DNA of 61,826 bases from an uncultured Clostridium sp. (GCA_900556135.1 USNR01000002.1:1-61826); one strand, 5' to 3'; shown: positions 43,204 through 52,227, counted from the first letter of the stretch. The notes: generated by a model not told the origin, from the sequence alone. A program made the numbers and translations.

Positions 43204-44067
43204 TTAGTATCCACTGCCATATCTCATTATTCTATAATTAATTTTTAATAAAATCTTAAATACTGAATCACTTAAAGGATAACATCTATGTAGCATACTT
43301 AAATTCAAATTCTTACTTTCATTAACTTTGTTATCTGTTAAATTCTGAATATAGCCTTCATCAGCCAAAGCATTGATATCATTCATATTATATAATCCAT
43401 ATGGATATGTAAATACTTTTAATATATTTTCATCTTGCAACTTTATTTTCAAATCTTCATAAGCTTGATTTGTTTGACTAACTAAATCTCCTGAATTTTG
43501 TTTATCATACTCCAAATGTTGATATCCATGAGAATAAATTGAAATCAACCCACTATCATACATTTCTTTTGCCTGAGCCCAAGTAAAGGTTCCGTCATCT
43601 TTTTCTAAAGTTTGATCTATTACAAATGAAGTCATTGGAATATTATATTTTTTTGCAATATCAAATGCATATTCATATACTCCACTGCATCCATCATCAA
43701 AGGTTATTAAAAAACTCCATTTTGGAATTGCTTTTTCTCCATCTTTGTATTCCACTAAATCCTGATAACTTATTGGTTTATATCCCAATTTCATCAATCC
43801 CGTAATCTGTTTTTCGAAGGTATCTACCGTTGTTTGCATATACTCATATTGTATTTCTGTTTCATCCTTAACTATATTATGGTATACAAAAATCGGTATT
43901 TGTAAATTCCTTTCTCCTATATAATATGTATTGTTTCTTGTTGCAATTTCATATATAACAAAGCTTGTACATGCTAACACTACTAAAATTATTAGTGTTA
44001 GTAGTACTTTCTTCTTGATATTTTTTTCTTTTAATCCATCCTGTTTTTCTAAAACTTTCTCTTTCAT
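43204..44067 (-). CDS. Polysaccharide deacetylase (CE4), membrane-anchored, copy 1
   Basis: 287 residues, the first gene of the tandem pair. After a charged N-terminus and one membrane segment (LLTLIILVVLACTSFVIY), the NodB motifs are TFDDGCSGVY, SHGYQHLEY and FTYPYGLY. It differs from its neighbour mainly in the membrane anchor and at some substrate-side positions (for example EKDDGTFTWAQ in place of GIQNYFNWEQ). Same probable role at the cell surface. A recent tandem duplication is inferred. A MITE-like element lies about 100 bases upstream of it. Confidence 0.9.
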   Translation of the reverse strand: MKEKVLEKQDGLKEKNIKKKVLLTLIILVVLACTSFVIYEIATRNNTYYIGERNLQIPIFVYHNIVKDETEIQYEYMQTTVDTFEKQITGLMKLGYKPISYQDLVEYKDGEKAIPKWSFLITFDDGCSGVYEYAFDIAKKYNIPMTSFVIDQTLEKDDGTFTWAQAKEMYDSGLISIYSHGYQHLEYDKQNSGDLVSQTNQAYEDLKIKLQDENILKVFTYPYGLYNMNDINALADEGYIQNLTDNKVNESKNLNLSMLHRCYPLSDSVFKILLKINYRIMRYGSGY

Positions 44068-44173
44068 TTTTCCTTCCTTTTATTAAAGTGTTATCAATTT
44101 TCTTAAAACTATTAAAAATTTGTATAACAATTAACTACAATAAATTCAATGCATTTTTCTTAATTTTATAACT

Positions 44174-44315
44174 ACCTACAATATATGTTAACAATTATCG
44201 TGCGCCAGTAGCCCCAGAATTTTTCCTTATCGTCCTATGAAAAAGACACATTCTCATAGTTAAGAGAAAATTTCAATTCCTAGCTTTCTCTAATTGTTAA
44301 CATAGTATTGTAGGT
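44174..44315. mobile_element. MITE-like 142-bp element with terminal inverted repeats
   Basis: The terminal inverted repeats ACCTACAATA(C)TATGTTAACAATTA match at 24 of 25 positions (44174-44197 and 44291-44315). A direct repeat ATAACT flanks both ends (44168-44173 and 44316-44321), as expected of a 6-bp target-site duplication. The 93-bp core has no ORF and contains further small hairpins (CTATGA/TCATAG). A structured RNA with a long closing stem is the alternative. Confidence 0.6.
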
Positions 44316-44389
44316 ATAACTTAAATTTATACAGTATTTCTATTAAAATCTCTATAAATCATTTATTCTTGTATAATTTTTAATTATGT

Positions 44390-46993
44390 TTAAAAAGTCT
44401 CTTTTCCATAGTAACTGTCAATTAAGATTTGCTTAATTTCTTCAACTAATGGAACTCGTGGATTTGCTGTTGTACATTGGTCTGAAAAAGCTCTGTCAGC
44501 CAATTCGTCCACTTTTGCCATCCACTCTGCCTCATCAATTCCTGCATCCTTGAACGAACGTGGAATTCCAACATCATCTGCCAATCTTCTAACTTCTCTT
44601 ATTAAAGATTGAACACCCTCTTCATTAGTGTAAGCTGGAAAATTCATTCTTCTAGAAATATCCGCATATTTTTGGTCTGCTATATAATATTCATATTTAG
44701 GGAAAGATACAAATTTACTTGGTTCCCTTACACCATTATATTTTACAACATATGGAAGTAATATAGCATTAATTCTACCATGAGGCAAATGGAATTCTGC
44801 ACCTATTTTATGCGCCATTGAGTGACACACTCCTAAAAACGCATTTGTAAATGCCATTCCTGCTATTGTACTCGCATTGTGCATTTTTTCTCTGGCAAGT
44901 TTATTACTTGCTCCATTATTATATGCTTCTCTTAAATTTTTAAACACTAACTCTGCTGCCTTTTCTGCTAGTCCATCAGTATAATCAGATGCCATATTAG
45001 ACACATATGCCTCTAATGCATGAGTTAAAACATCCATACCAGTATCTGCTGTAACAGATTTTGGAAGGCTCATTACTAATTCTGGATCCACAATAGCAAC
45101 ATCTGGTGTTAATTCATAATCTGCTAATGGATATTTTTTATTCTTTTCTTTATCAGATATTACCGCAAAAGAAGTAACTTCTGAACCTGTTCCTGATGTT
45201 GTAGGTATTGCAACCATTTGAGATTTTTCACCTAATTTAGGAAACTTGTATGTGCGTTTACGTATATCCATAAATTTAAGTTTCATTCCCTCAATATCTG
45301 CCTCTGGATGTTCATAAAATAACCACATTCCTTTTGCAGCATCTATTGGACTTCCTCCTCCTAAAGCAATTATGACATCAGGTTTAAATTCATTCATTTT
45401 CTCTACACCTTTTTTTATCGTAGCAAATGAAGGGTCAGACTCTACATCTGCAAAGATTTCTGAATGAACATATTCTCTTCTATTCCTTAAATGATACAAA
45501 ACTTTATCAACATATCCTAACTTTAACATTCCTTCATCAGTTACTATAAAAGCCCTTGTTATACCTGGCATTTTTTCTAAATACCCAAGTGAACCTGCTT
45601 CAAAATATATTTTATCTGGAACCTTAAACCACTGCATATTAACTCTCCTATTTGCCACTCTTTTAATATTTATTAGGTTTACTGATGAAACATTTGCAGT
45701 TGTAGAATTGCCACCAAATGTTCCACATCCTAAAGTTAGAGATGGCATATTAGTATTATATATATCTCCTATAGCTCCGTGCGTAGAAGGAGAATTAACT
45801 ATTATTCTTCCAGCTTTTACAACCTCTGAAAATTTATTAATAACATCTTTATCTTCTGCATGAATAACAGCCGAATGGCCTAAACCACCAAATTCTATTA
45901 ATTTTTCTGCTAGGTCAATTCCCTCATCACTACCATCTACAACGTAATAAGTAAGAACTGGACTCAACTTTTCCTTTGAAAAAGGATATTCTATTCCAAC
46001 ACCATTTTCTTTTAAAACCAATACTTTTGTATTTTCTGGCACATCAATTCCTGCACCTTTTGCAATATTATATGGACTTTTTCCTACAATATCTGCGTTT
46101 AAAGAGCATCCTTTTTCTTCTATAAACATGCTAGAACGTAATCTATTTGTTTCTTCTTCATTTAAGAAATAGCATCCTGCTTCTCTCATTAAGTTTTCAA
46201 AATCCTCATGAATTTCTCTATCAACGATAACAGATTGTTCAGAAGCACAGATCATACCATTATCAAAAGTTTTTGAATGAATAATTGAGTTTACTGCTAA
46301 TATAACATCTGCTGTATCATCAATAATTGCAGGTGTATTTCCAGCGCCAACACCTAAAGCAGGTTTACCACTTGAATATGCTGATTTAACCATTCCAGGT
46401 CCACCAGTAGCAAGAATAGTGTCTGCTGATTGCATTAATGTATTTGTAAGTTCTAGTGATGGAACATCTATCCATGCAATAATTCCTTCTGGTGCTCCAG
46501 CTTTAACAGCTGCCTCTAAAACTATTTTTGCAGCAGCAATAGTAGAATTTTTAGCTCTTGGATGAGGACTAATAATAATTCCATTTCTTGTTTTTAATGA
46601 AATTAATGTCTTAAATATTGCTGTTGATGTAGGATTTGTTGTTGGAATAACAGCAGCAATTAATCCTAAAGGTTCAGCTACTTTTCTTACTCCATAAGAA
46701 GCATCATATTCTAAAGTTCCACAAGTTTTTTCATTTTTATACTTATTGTAAATATACTCAGCCGCATAATGATTCTTTATAACTTTGTCTTCTACAACTC
46801 CCATCCCAGTTTCTTCAACTGCCATTTTAGCAAGAGGAATTCTTGCTTGGTTCGCAGCAATAGAAGCAGCTAAAAATATTTTATCAACTTGTTCTTGAGT
46901 ATAATGAGAAAACTCTTGTTGAGCTTTTTTCACATTTCTTATTGTCTCTTCTAAAGCTTCTACGCTGTCTACAATTTTGTACTCTTTTTCCAT
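44390..46993 (-). CDS. adhE: Bifunctional acetaldehyde-CoA/alcohol dehydrogenase
   Basis: 867 residues, full AdhE length. The N-terminal half is a CoA-acylating aldehyde dehydrogenase with the catalytic Cys in NGMICASEQSVIVD near residue 250 and the region SLTLGCGTFGGNSTTANVS at its end. The linker VNMQWFKVPDKIYFEAGSLGYL leads to the iron-dependent alcohol dehydrogenase half: GGGSPIDAAKGMW, VAIPTTSGTGSEVTSFAV and the iron ligands in GVCHSMAHKIGAEFHLPHGRINAI. It reduces acetyl-CoA to ethanol and reoxidises NADH in fermentation. It is a single gene; AdhE forms spirosomes. No clear Rex operator was found before it. Confidence 0.96.
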   Translation of the reverse strand: MEKEYKIVDSVEALEETIRNVKKAQQEFSHYTQEQVDKIFLAASIAANQARIPLAKMAVEETGMGVVEDKVIKNHYAAEYIYNKYKNEKTCGTLEYDASYGVRKVAEPLGLIAAVIPTTNPTSTAIFKTLISLKTRNGIIISPHPRAKNSTIAAAKIVLEAAVKAGAPEGIIAWIDVPSLELTNTLMQSADTILATGGPGMVKSAYSSGKPALGVGAGNTPAIIDDTADVILAVNSIIHSKTFDNGMICASEQSVIVDREIHEDFENLMREAGCYFLNEEETNRLRSSMFIEEKGCSLNADIVGKSPYNIAKGAGIDVPENTKVLVLKENGVGIEYPFSKEKLSPVLTYYVVDGSDEGIDLAEKLIEFGGLGHSAVIHAEDKDVINKFSEVVKAGRIIVNSPSTHGAIGDIYNTNMPSLTLGCGTFGGNSTTANVSSVNLINIKRVANRRVNMQWFKVPDKIYFEAGSLGYLEKMPGITRAFIVTDEGMLKLGYVDKVLYHLRNRREYVHSEIFADVESDPSFATIKKGVEKMNEFKPDVIIALGGGSPIDAAKGMWLFYEHPEADIEGMKLKFMDIRKRTYKFPKLGEKSQMVAIPTTSGTGSEVTSFAVISDKEKNKKYPLADYELTPDVAIVDPELVMSLPKSVTADTGMDVLTHALEAYVSNMASDYTDGLAEKAAELVFKNLREAYNNGASNKLAREKMHNASTIAGMAFTNAFLGVCHSMAHKIGAEFHLPHGRINAILLPYVVKYNGVREPSKFVSFPKYEYYIADQKYADISRRMNFPAYTNEEGVQSLIREVRRLADDVGIPRSFKDAGIDEAEWMAKVDELADRAFSDQCTTANPRVPLVEEIKQILIDSYYGKETF

Positions 46994-47195
46994 ATAGCAC
47001 TCTCCTTTATTTATATTTTAAGTCTAATCGAATTAATTTATTCTTTCTTCATGTTCACGAAGCAATAATATCATTTCAAAATTGTTTTTTCAATATGTTA
47101 TTAATTAATATTTTCATTTATTTTTAGCTATTTCAAAATTTTTGACATTTTATGTTTACGCCTATATAATATTACAAAAAAGATTGGAAAAAATA

Positions 47196-48116
47196 ATGGA
47201 AGAAAGATATTTAAGATACAAACATTTAAATGAATATTTAAAGAATAAATTTGGAGAAAGAACATTAAAAATATGTGTTGATGGTGGCTTTACTTGTCCG
47301 AACAGAGATGGCAAATGCGGATATGGTGGATGTATTTTTTGCAGTGAAACAGGCTCAGGAGATCATTTAAAGCATACTAGTATCCCTGAACAAATCAATC
47401 AATTTTTCAATAGCTATAAAGCATCTCGTGCTAATAAATTCATAGTATATTTTCAGAACTTTACAAATACATATGATACTATTGAAAATCTAAAAAGAAA
47501 ATATGATTCATGTTTTATAGATGATAGAATTGTTGGAATCGAAATTGCAACAAGACCAGATTGTATTACTGAAGAAATAGCCAAATTGATACACTCATAT
47601 TCTGAAAAATATTATGTATGTGTAGAACTAGGTTTACAAACTTCAAACGATAAAACAGCAAACTTTATCAATCGTGGTTATTCCTCAGCAGACTTTACAA
47701 ACGCTGTAAATATTTTAAGCAAATATAATATCAATGTTGTAACACATATAATGATTGGATTACCAAATGAAACAAAAATAGATTTAGAAAATACCATAAA
47801 TTTCATTAACTCTCATAATATTAATGGTATTAAAATTCACTCAACTTATATTGTAGAAAACACTAAACTAGAAGAACTATATAATCAACATTTATATGAA
47901 CCGATATCATATGAATATTATATGGATTGCTTAGAATATGTTATTACTCACATTTCTCCAGAACTTGTCATTCATCGAATTTCTGGAGATGCTCCAAAAG
48001 ATTTACTTGTTGCACCAGAATGGAACCTTCACAAAAAGAAAGTAATGAACGGATTAGACAAAATTCTAAAAGAAAAAAATCTATATCAAGGAATTTTTTA
48101 CAAATCTGAAAAATAA
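47196..48116 (+). CDS. TIGR01212/YhcC-family radical SAM protein
   Basis: 306 residues from ATG 47196; the frame is open upstream from 47142 but has no SD. The radical SAM cluster motif sits in GGFTCPNRDGKCGYGGCIFCSETGSGDH, where CGYGGCIFC supplies the CxxxCxxC-like ligands of the YhcC family. The rest includes GIEIATRPDCIT, LGLQTSNDKTANFINRGYS and VTHIMIGLPNET, all typical of the Elp3-related group. The reaction is not known; relatives act on RNA or cofactors. It is the last gene of the AT-rich part and the last before the compositional break. Confidence 0.88.
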   Translation: MEERYLRYKHLNEYLKNKFGERTLKICVDGGFTCPNRDGKCGYGGCIFCSETGSGDHLKHTSIPEQINQFFNSYKASRANKFIVYFQNFTNTYDTIENLKRKYDSCFIDDRIVGIEIATRPDCITEEIAKLIHSYSEKYYVCVELGLQTSNDKTANFINRGYSSADFTNAVNILSKYNINVVTHIMIGLPNETKIDLENTINFINSHNINGIKIHSTYIVENTKLEELYNQHLYEPISYEYYMDCLEYVITHISPELVIHRISGDAPKDLLVAPEWNLHKKKVMNGLDKILKEKNLYQGIFYKSEK

Positions 48117-48238
48117 TACAATCTTCCAATATATAAAACTTCATTGTGCAGAAAATTTACTGCATAAATCTTTGCAAACAAACAAATTTACTGAATGAAT
48201 TTCTATTTTTAAAAATCGTTTTAATCAATAATATTTCT

Positions 48239-48267
48239 TTGACATTTTAATAGTATTATGATATAGT
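48239..48267 (+). promoter_or_regulatory. Promoter of the hemolysin-III-like gene
   Basis: TTGACA (48239-48244), 17-base spacer, TATAGT (48262-48267). If it belongs with its gene, any sequence join lies before 48,239. Confidence 0.75.
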
Positions 48268-48311
48268 ATTCAATACTAGATGATATAGTTTAAAATAACG
48301 GAGGGATTCAA

Positions 48312-48989
48312 ATGAAAAGAACAAAATTAGCCGACAGAATTTTACCCACTTACACAAAAGGCGAAGAAATTTTTAATATGGTAACGCACATAGTAGGCGG
48401 CGCTTTCGGTATAGCCGCGCTTGCCACCTGCGTTGTGAGGGCGTTTTTACACGGCGGCGCTTATGAGGTTGTAAGCGCCTTTATATATGGCTTTTCAATG
48501 ATTCTTTTATACACAATGTCAAGCGTATACCACGGCTTAAAGCCCGAAACGGCAAAAAAGGTTATGCAGGTTATAGACCACTGCTCCGTGTTTATACTTA
48601 TTGCAGGTACATATACACCCATTGCGCTGTGCTCATTAAGGCGCGCAAGCACCGCCCTTGGTTGGACGGTATTCGGCATAGTGTGGGGCATATCTGCCTT
48701 GGGTATAACGCTCAATGCAATTGACCTTAAAAAATACAGCGTATTTTCAATAATTTGCTACTTAGCGCTTGGCTGGTGCATTGTTTTTACCGGCAAAACC
48801 GCCGTTACCTCGGTAGGCACTACCGGGTTTATGTGGCTGCTCGCCGGCGGAATAGCATACACCGTAGGCGCGGTGCTTTACGGAATAGCCGGCAGAAGCG
48901 TTCACCGCTATATGCATTCCGTTTTTCATATTTTCGTTGTGGCGGGCAGTATACTGCAATATTTCTGTATTTTGTTTTATGTTCTGTAA
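48312..48989 (+). CDS. Hemolysin III / PAQR-family membrane protein (TrhA-like)
   Basis: 225 residues. It is the first gene of the higher-GC part. Seven membrane segments are predicted. PAQR/HlyIII motifs are found: GEEIFNMVTHIVGGAFGIAAL near the N-terminus (Glu/His), MSSVYHGLKPETAKKVMQVIDHCSVFILIAGTYTPIAL in the middle (His and Asp of the metal site), and HRYMHSVFHIFVVAGSILQYF at the end (His). The fold is a putative zinc-dependent membrane hydrolase linked to membrane fluidity in other bacteria. SD CGGAGGG precedes ATG. It is monocistronic with a strong terminator. Confidence 0.9.
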   Translation: MKRTKLADRILPTYTKGEEIFNMVTHIVGGAFGIAALATCVVRAFLHGGAYEVVSAFIYGFSMILLYTMSSVYHGLKPETAKKVMQVIDHCSVFILIAGTYTPIALCSLRRASTALGWTVFGIVWGISALGITLNAIDLKKYSVFSIICYLALGWCIVFTGKTAVTSVGTTGFMWLLAGGIAYTVGAVLYGIAGRSVHRYMHSVFHIFVVAGSILQYFCILFYVL

Positions 48990-48996
48990 TACCGTA

Positions 48997-49042
48997 AAAA
49001 GAGCCGACGCACGTGGGTATAATCACGCGCGTCGGCTCTTTT
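48997..49042. terminator. Bidirectional terminator
   Basis: AAAAGAGCCGACGC-A-CGTG and its complement form an 18-bp stem with one mismatch between the convergent HlyIII and ABC operon genes. Confidence 0.9.
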
Positions 49043-49045
49043 GTT

Positions 49046-49603
49046 TTATAAATATACTGTTTCCGCGCCGAGCAGCTGCGCCTCGTATTCGGAGTGGGTA
49101 ACCGCTATAAGCGTTCTGCCGTTTAAGCCTTGCAATATATGCTTTGCGGCTTTTTCGGTGTTTTCTTTATCAAGCCCCGCAAACGGCTCGTCCAGTACCA
49201 GGCAATCGTATTCAGCTGAAAGCGCGCGGGCTATTGCCACGCGCCGCCGCATACCGCCCGATAACTCGGATGGATATTTTTCGGCTGACTCCCCTACTCC
49301 CAACGCCGAAAGATTATAAAGCGCGGTCTTTTCATCTGCGCCTATCAGCGTTATATTGCCGAGTGCGGTTTTAAATGGCAGCAGTCTGTCCTCTTGAAAA
49401 ACGGCGGACATTCGTGCGCCGCCCGTTTCAATACTGCCGCCGCATGGCTTTTCAAGCCTCAATATCAGCCGTAAAAGGGTGGTTTTTCCGCGTCCGCTTT
49501 CTGCGAAAATACAAATTCGTTTACCGCTCGGAATTTCAAGTGAAAAATTTCCGAAAACGCTTTTATCGGCATAAGAAAAGGAAAGGTTATTTATTTTTAT
49601 CAT
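49046..49603 (-). CDS. ABC transporter ATP-binding protein (SsuB/TauB-like, short)
   Basis: 185 residues, shorter than the usual 240-260. Walker A is FAESGRGKTTLLRL (the first Gly of GxxGxGK is Ala), the Q-loop is SAVFQEDRLLPF, the signature LSGGMRRRVAIARAL, Walker B DCLVLDEPFAGLD and the H-loop VTHS. The sequence after the H-loop is cut short, lacking the C-terminal regulatory part. It powers the importer encoded with the permease and lipoprotein; substrates in this group are sulfonates, nitrate, thiamine precursors and the like. It overlaps the permease end by 17 bases. Confidence 0.87.
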   Translation of the reverse strand: MIKINNLSFSYADKSVFGNFSLEIPSGKRICIFAESGRGKTTLLRLILRLEKPCGGSIETGGARMSAVFQEDRLLPFKTALGNITLIGADEKTALYNLSALGVGESAEKYPSELSGGMRRRVAIARALSAEYDCLVLDEPFAGLDKENTEKAAKHILQGLNGRTLIAVTHSEYEAQLLGAETVYL

Positions 49604-50345
49604 TCAAATACCTCCCCGCCAGCCGCTTTATTATAAGCTCAATAAGCAGCGATAACACCGCCACAACCGCCGTAAGTGCAAAAACGCGCGGCGTTTCAAG
49701 GTACAGCTTTGCGTCCTGTAACAACCTGCCGATTGAATTTATCGGTCGGCAAATAACCTCTGCCGCAACGCCCGATTTCCAGGCAAAGCCCAGTGCATTT
49801 ACTGCCGCCGCCGCAAAAGAGGGCAATATAAGCGGCAGCTTTATTTTAAAAAGTATTTTTATGGGCGACAGCCCGAAAACCTTGCCCAGCTCTATATAGC
49901 CTTTATCGAGGTTAAGTATTCCGTTTTCCACATTCGACCATATCATAGGCAGCACCATTAAAAACGAAATGAACACCGATAAATAGGCACTTTTAATCCA
50001 CACAAGCGCCAGTATTATAAACGAAGCCACGGGAACCGCGCGTATAAGGTGCAAAACAGGCGCGAAAATATCCCTGAAAACGCGAAAACGCGCCGATAAT
50101 ACCGCGCACACCGCGCCGACAATAAGCCCCGATAAATACCCCGCCGTAATTCTGAGCATGCTAAGCAAAACGGCGCGCCAAAATTCGGCTGTTTTTCCAA
50201 GCTCTGCCAATGTTAAAAAAACCGCGCGCGGGTAAGGAATAAGCAATTCTTTGCCCACGGCGGCAGCGGCAAGCTGCCATACCGCAAGCCATAAAAGCGC
50301 CACGGCAGCCCGCCTTAAAATATTCTTTAACTTACTTTGCTTCAT
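49587..50345 (-). CDS. ABC transporter permease (SsuC/TauC-like)
   Basis: 252 residues from ATG 50345, overlapping the end of the binding-protein gene by 14 bases; a longer frame to 50399 lies inside that gene and is unlikely. About six membrane segments. The EAA loop that contacts the ATPase is ELGKVFGLSPIKILFKIKLP. The order regulator - binding protein - permease - ATPase with overlapping ends argues for one translationally coupled transcript. The substrate is unknown. Confidence 0.9.
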   Translation of the reverse strand: MKQSKLKNILRRAAVALLWLAVWQLAAAAVGKELLIPYPRAVFLTLAELGKTAEFWRAVLLSMLRITAGYLSGLIVGAVCAVLSARFRVFRDIFAPVLHLIRAVPVASFIILALVWIKSAYLSVFISFLMVLPMIWSNVENGILNLDKGYIELGKVFGLSPIKILFKIKLPLILPSFAAAAVNALGFAWKSGVAAEVICRPINSIGRLLQDAKLYLETPRVFALTAVVAVLSLLIELIIKRLAGRYLNDKNK

Positions 50346-51354
50346 AGTAGAAAGCGTCGTCCGGCAATGCCCCGCCCACGCTCTTGGGGTTAGCGTCAAA
50401 GAGGAACTTTAAATATGCCGAAAGGTCGGTTTTAAGCTCTTTTCCGTCTTCAAATACTATATTGCAGTAGGGCAGAGCCTTTTTGGCTATTGCGGCGGCT
50501 GCAACTATACCGTATTTCTCGCAAAGTGCGGCGGCGGTATCGGGGTCGGAATTAACCGATTTAACCGATTCCTCGTATTCCTCCATAAATATTTTAACCG
50601 CGTCGGGGTTCTGTTCGGCGTATTTCTTGCGAACGACTATGCAGCCCATAACAAGCTTTGTATCGTTCACCTTATCCCACTCTTTGTTCATATCAAGCGC
50701 TATAGTTGAGCCTTGAGCCTTAACGGTAATGGTTGTTGCAACCGGCTGGGGAGCAACCGCGATTATCTTCTCATTCTGCGCAAAGGCGGTAACAAGCTCG
50801 GTCGGCTGCGAAACAAAGTTAAGGGTTACGTCTGTGCCTACCTTCAAGCCGTTCTTTTCAAATATATAGTTTATAATGTATTCGGGGTTTGCGCCCTGAC
50901 CCGTAGCGTATACGGTTTTGCCCTTTAAGGACTTAATGTCGGTTATTTCCTCACCCTTTGTAACCAGACAAAGAACGCCTAAAGTATTAGCCGCAAGCAC
51001 CTTTATGCCGCCCTCGGTCTTTTTGTAAAGGGTTGATGCTAAGTTAGTAGCTATTGCGGCAATATCCGCCTCGCCGTTTGTAAGCTTAGCTACAATTTCA
51101 TCATTGCTGCCAACGGTTGAAACCGTGTAGTTAAGTCTGCCGGTTTTATCCTCCGCCTTTTTCATAAGCGGCGCCAGCCCCATACCGGTAGGTCCGTTAA
51201 GCGCAAAGACATTGCAGGCGGTATTAAGCTTTTCGGGGGTGGAGCTTACGGGAGCCGCCGAGCTTTGCGGGGTGCTGCTTTCGTTCTTTGTGCCGCAGGC
51301 GGCAAATGTAAGCACCATAGCCACAGCCAACAGCATACTGATAATTTTTTTCAT
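50332..51354 (-). CDS. ABC importer substrate-binding lipoprotein (NMT1/SsuA-like)
   Basis: 340 residues. A lipoprotein signal MKKIISMLLAVAMVLTFAAC places the modified Cys at residue 20, followed by a Ser/Thr-rich linker. The mature domain has the NMT1/SsuA-type features: NVFALNGPTGMGLAPLMKKAED, NGEADIAAIATNLASTLYKK, DIKSLKGKTVYATGQGANPEYIINYIFEKNGL (first part diagnostic). It binds a small ligand outside the membrane. It starts in the stop of the regulator gene (ATGA, 51351-51354). The GPTGMG form is common in clostridia without an assigned ligand. Confidence 0.88.
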   Translation of the reverse strand: MKKIISMLLAVAMVLTFAACGTKNESSTPQSSAAPVSSTPEKLNTACNVFALNGPTGMGLAPLMKKAEDKTGRLNYTVSTVGSNDEIVAKLTNGEADIAAIATNLASTLYKKTEGGIKVLAANTLGVLCLVTKGEEITDIKSLKGKTVYATGQGANPEYIINYIFEKNGLKVGTDVTLNFVSQPTELVTAFAQNEKIIAVAPQPVATTITVKAQGSTIALDMNKEWDKVNDTKLVMGCIVVRKKYAEQNPDAVKIFMEEYEESVKSVNSDPDTAAALCEKYGIVAAAAIAKKALPYCNIVFEDGKELKTDLSAYLKFLFDANPKSVGGALPDDAFYYEAK

Positions 51355-51977
51355 TTTTCTGTCACCTTTATCTTATTATTTTCCCTTATTATACTGCCGC
51401 GCTTTTCAAGGGCTTCAAGGCTGCGGTAGAGGCTCGCTCTGCCCAGTCCCAGCATTTTTGCCAGCTCGGTCATACTTACGGGAATAACAGCGTATCCGTT
51501 ATCGTCAGCCGAGAGCGTAAGGTATTTTAGCACCGTATTCTCCGCATCGGAACAGGAAATAACGCTGAGCCTTTTATTAAGAAATCTTATTCTGTCAGAT
51601 AAAAAGGCTATATAGTTTACCGCCGTGACAGGATGCTTTTCAAAAAGCGAAACGAGCGTTTCCTCGGTTATAAAGCATATATCCGAGCTTTCAGCCGCCG
51701 AAACGGTGCTGACGTATGCATCAGCCGTGCCGAAAACCGCCGCCGCCCCAAAGCACGAGCCGGCGTAAATACGTTTCATAACCATTTGCTGCGAATTGCT
51801 TGTAACCGCCGAAACAGACCCCGATTTTACAAAACCGATGGCGCGGCGAAAGCTTTCGGGCGAATAAACAATTTCACCCTTTTTAAATTTCTCCGCTTCG
51901 GGCAAAGCCGAAATTATTTCGCGCTTTTCATTCTCTTGCAAACCGTCAAGTAAAAATAAGCCGTCGTATACTGACAT
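51351..51977 (-). CDS. Crp/Fnr-family transcriptional regulator
   Basis: 208 residues. The N-terminal half is a cyclic-nucleotide-binding-like beta barrel (FKKGEIVYSPESFRRAIGFVKSGSVSAVT), without the Cys cluster of FNR. The C-terminal winged helix is VSMTELAKMLGLGRASLYRSLEALEKRGSII. It heads the importer operon and overlaps the binding-protein start by 4 bases. A palindrome TGTCTC-AAAT-GAGACA lies between its promoter and start, so it probably controls itself and the importer. Its effector is unknown. Confidence 0.9.
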   Translation of the reverse strand: MSVYDGLFLLDGLQENEKREIISALPEAEKFKKGEIVYSPESFRRAIGFVKSGSVSAVTSNSQQMVMKRIYAGSCFGAAAVFGTADAYVSTVSAAESSDICFITEETLVSLFEKHPVTAVNYIAFLSDRIRFLNKRLSVISCSDAENTVLKYLTLSADDNGYAVIPVSMTELAKMLGLGRASLYRSLEALEKRGSIIRENNKIKVTEK

Positions 51978-51994
51978 TAAGACTCCTAAATTTT

Positions 51995-52010
51995 TGTCTC
52001 AAATGAGACA
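51995..52010. promoter_or_regulatory. Palindromic operator of the Crp/Fnr-ABC operon
   Basis: TGTCTCAAATGAGACA, a perfect 6-bp inverted repeat with a 4-base centre, lies about 9 bases after the -10, close to the expected transcription start. Confidence 0.7.
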
Positions 52011-52019
52011 GTTTATTAT

Positions 52020-52047
52020 ATTATAGCATAAGAAACGCATAAGTCAA
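52020..52047 (-). promoter_or_regulatory. Promoter of the Crp/Fnr-ABC operon
   Basis: Minus-strand TTGACT (52042-52047), 16-base spacer, TATAAT (52020-52025). Confidence 0.75.
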
Positions 52048-52157
52048 GCAAAATTTATTTTTCAGCGTCGCGTGTTTTAATTATTCAAAAGCTCAATCCG
52101 TATATACCGTGATATTAAAGGCGCTGTCCTTTAATATATGCCGGCTTTGCCGGTTTC

Positions 52158-52220
52158 TTATACAGAACCCCTTATCTGTATAAGAGAATATGCCGAGAGA
52201 TAAACACTCACGGCATATTT
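52158..52220 (-). terminator. Two hairpins downstream of the MATE gene
   Basis: A first stem at 52186-52220 (AATATGCCG/CGGCATATT, minus-strand context) and a second at 52157-52183 (CTTATACAGA/TCTGTATAAG) end the liv-MATE transcript. Confidence 0.7.
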
Positions 52221-52227
52221 TTTGTAT

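Noticed and set aside
44168..44321. 6S RNA
   Set aside because: A long closing stem is present, but the centre does not form the extended open-complex-like bubble, and flanking direct repeats fit transposition better.
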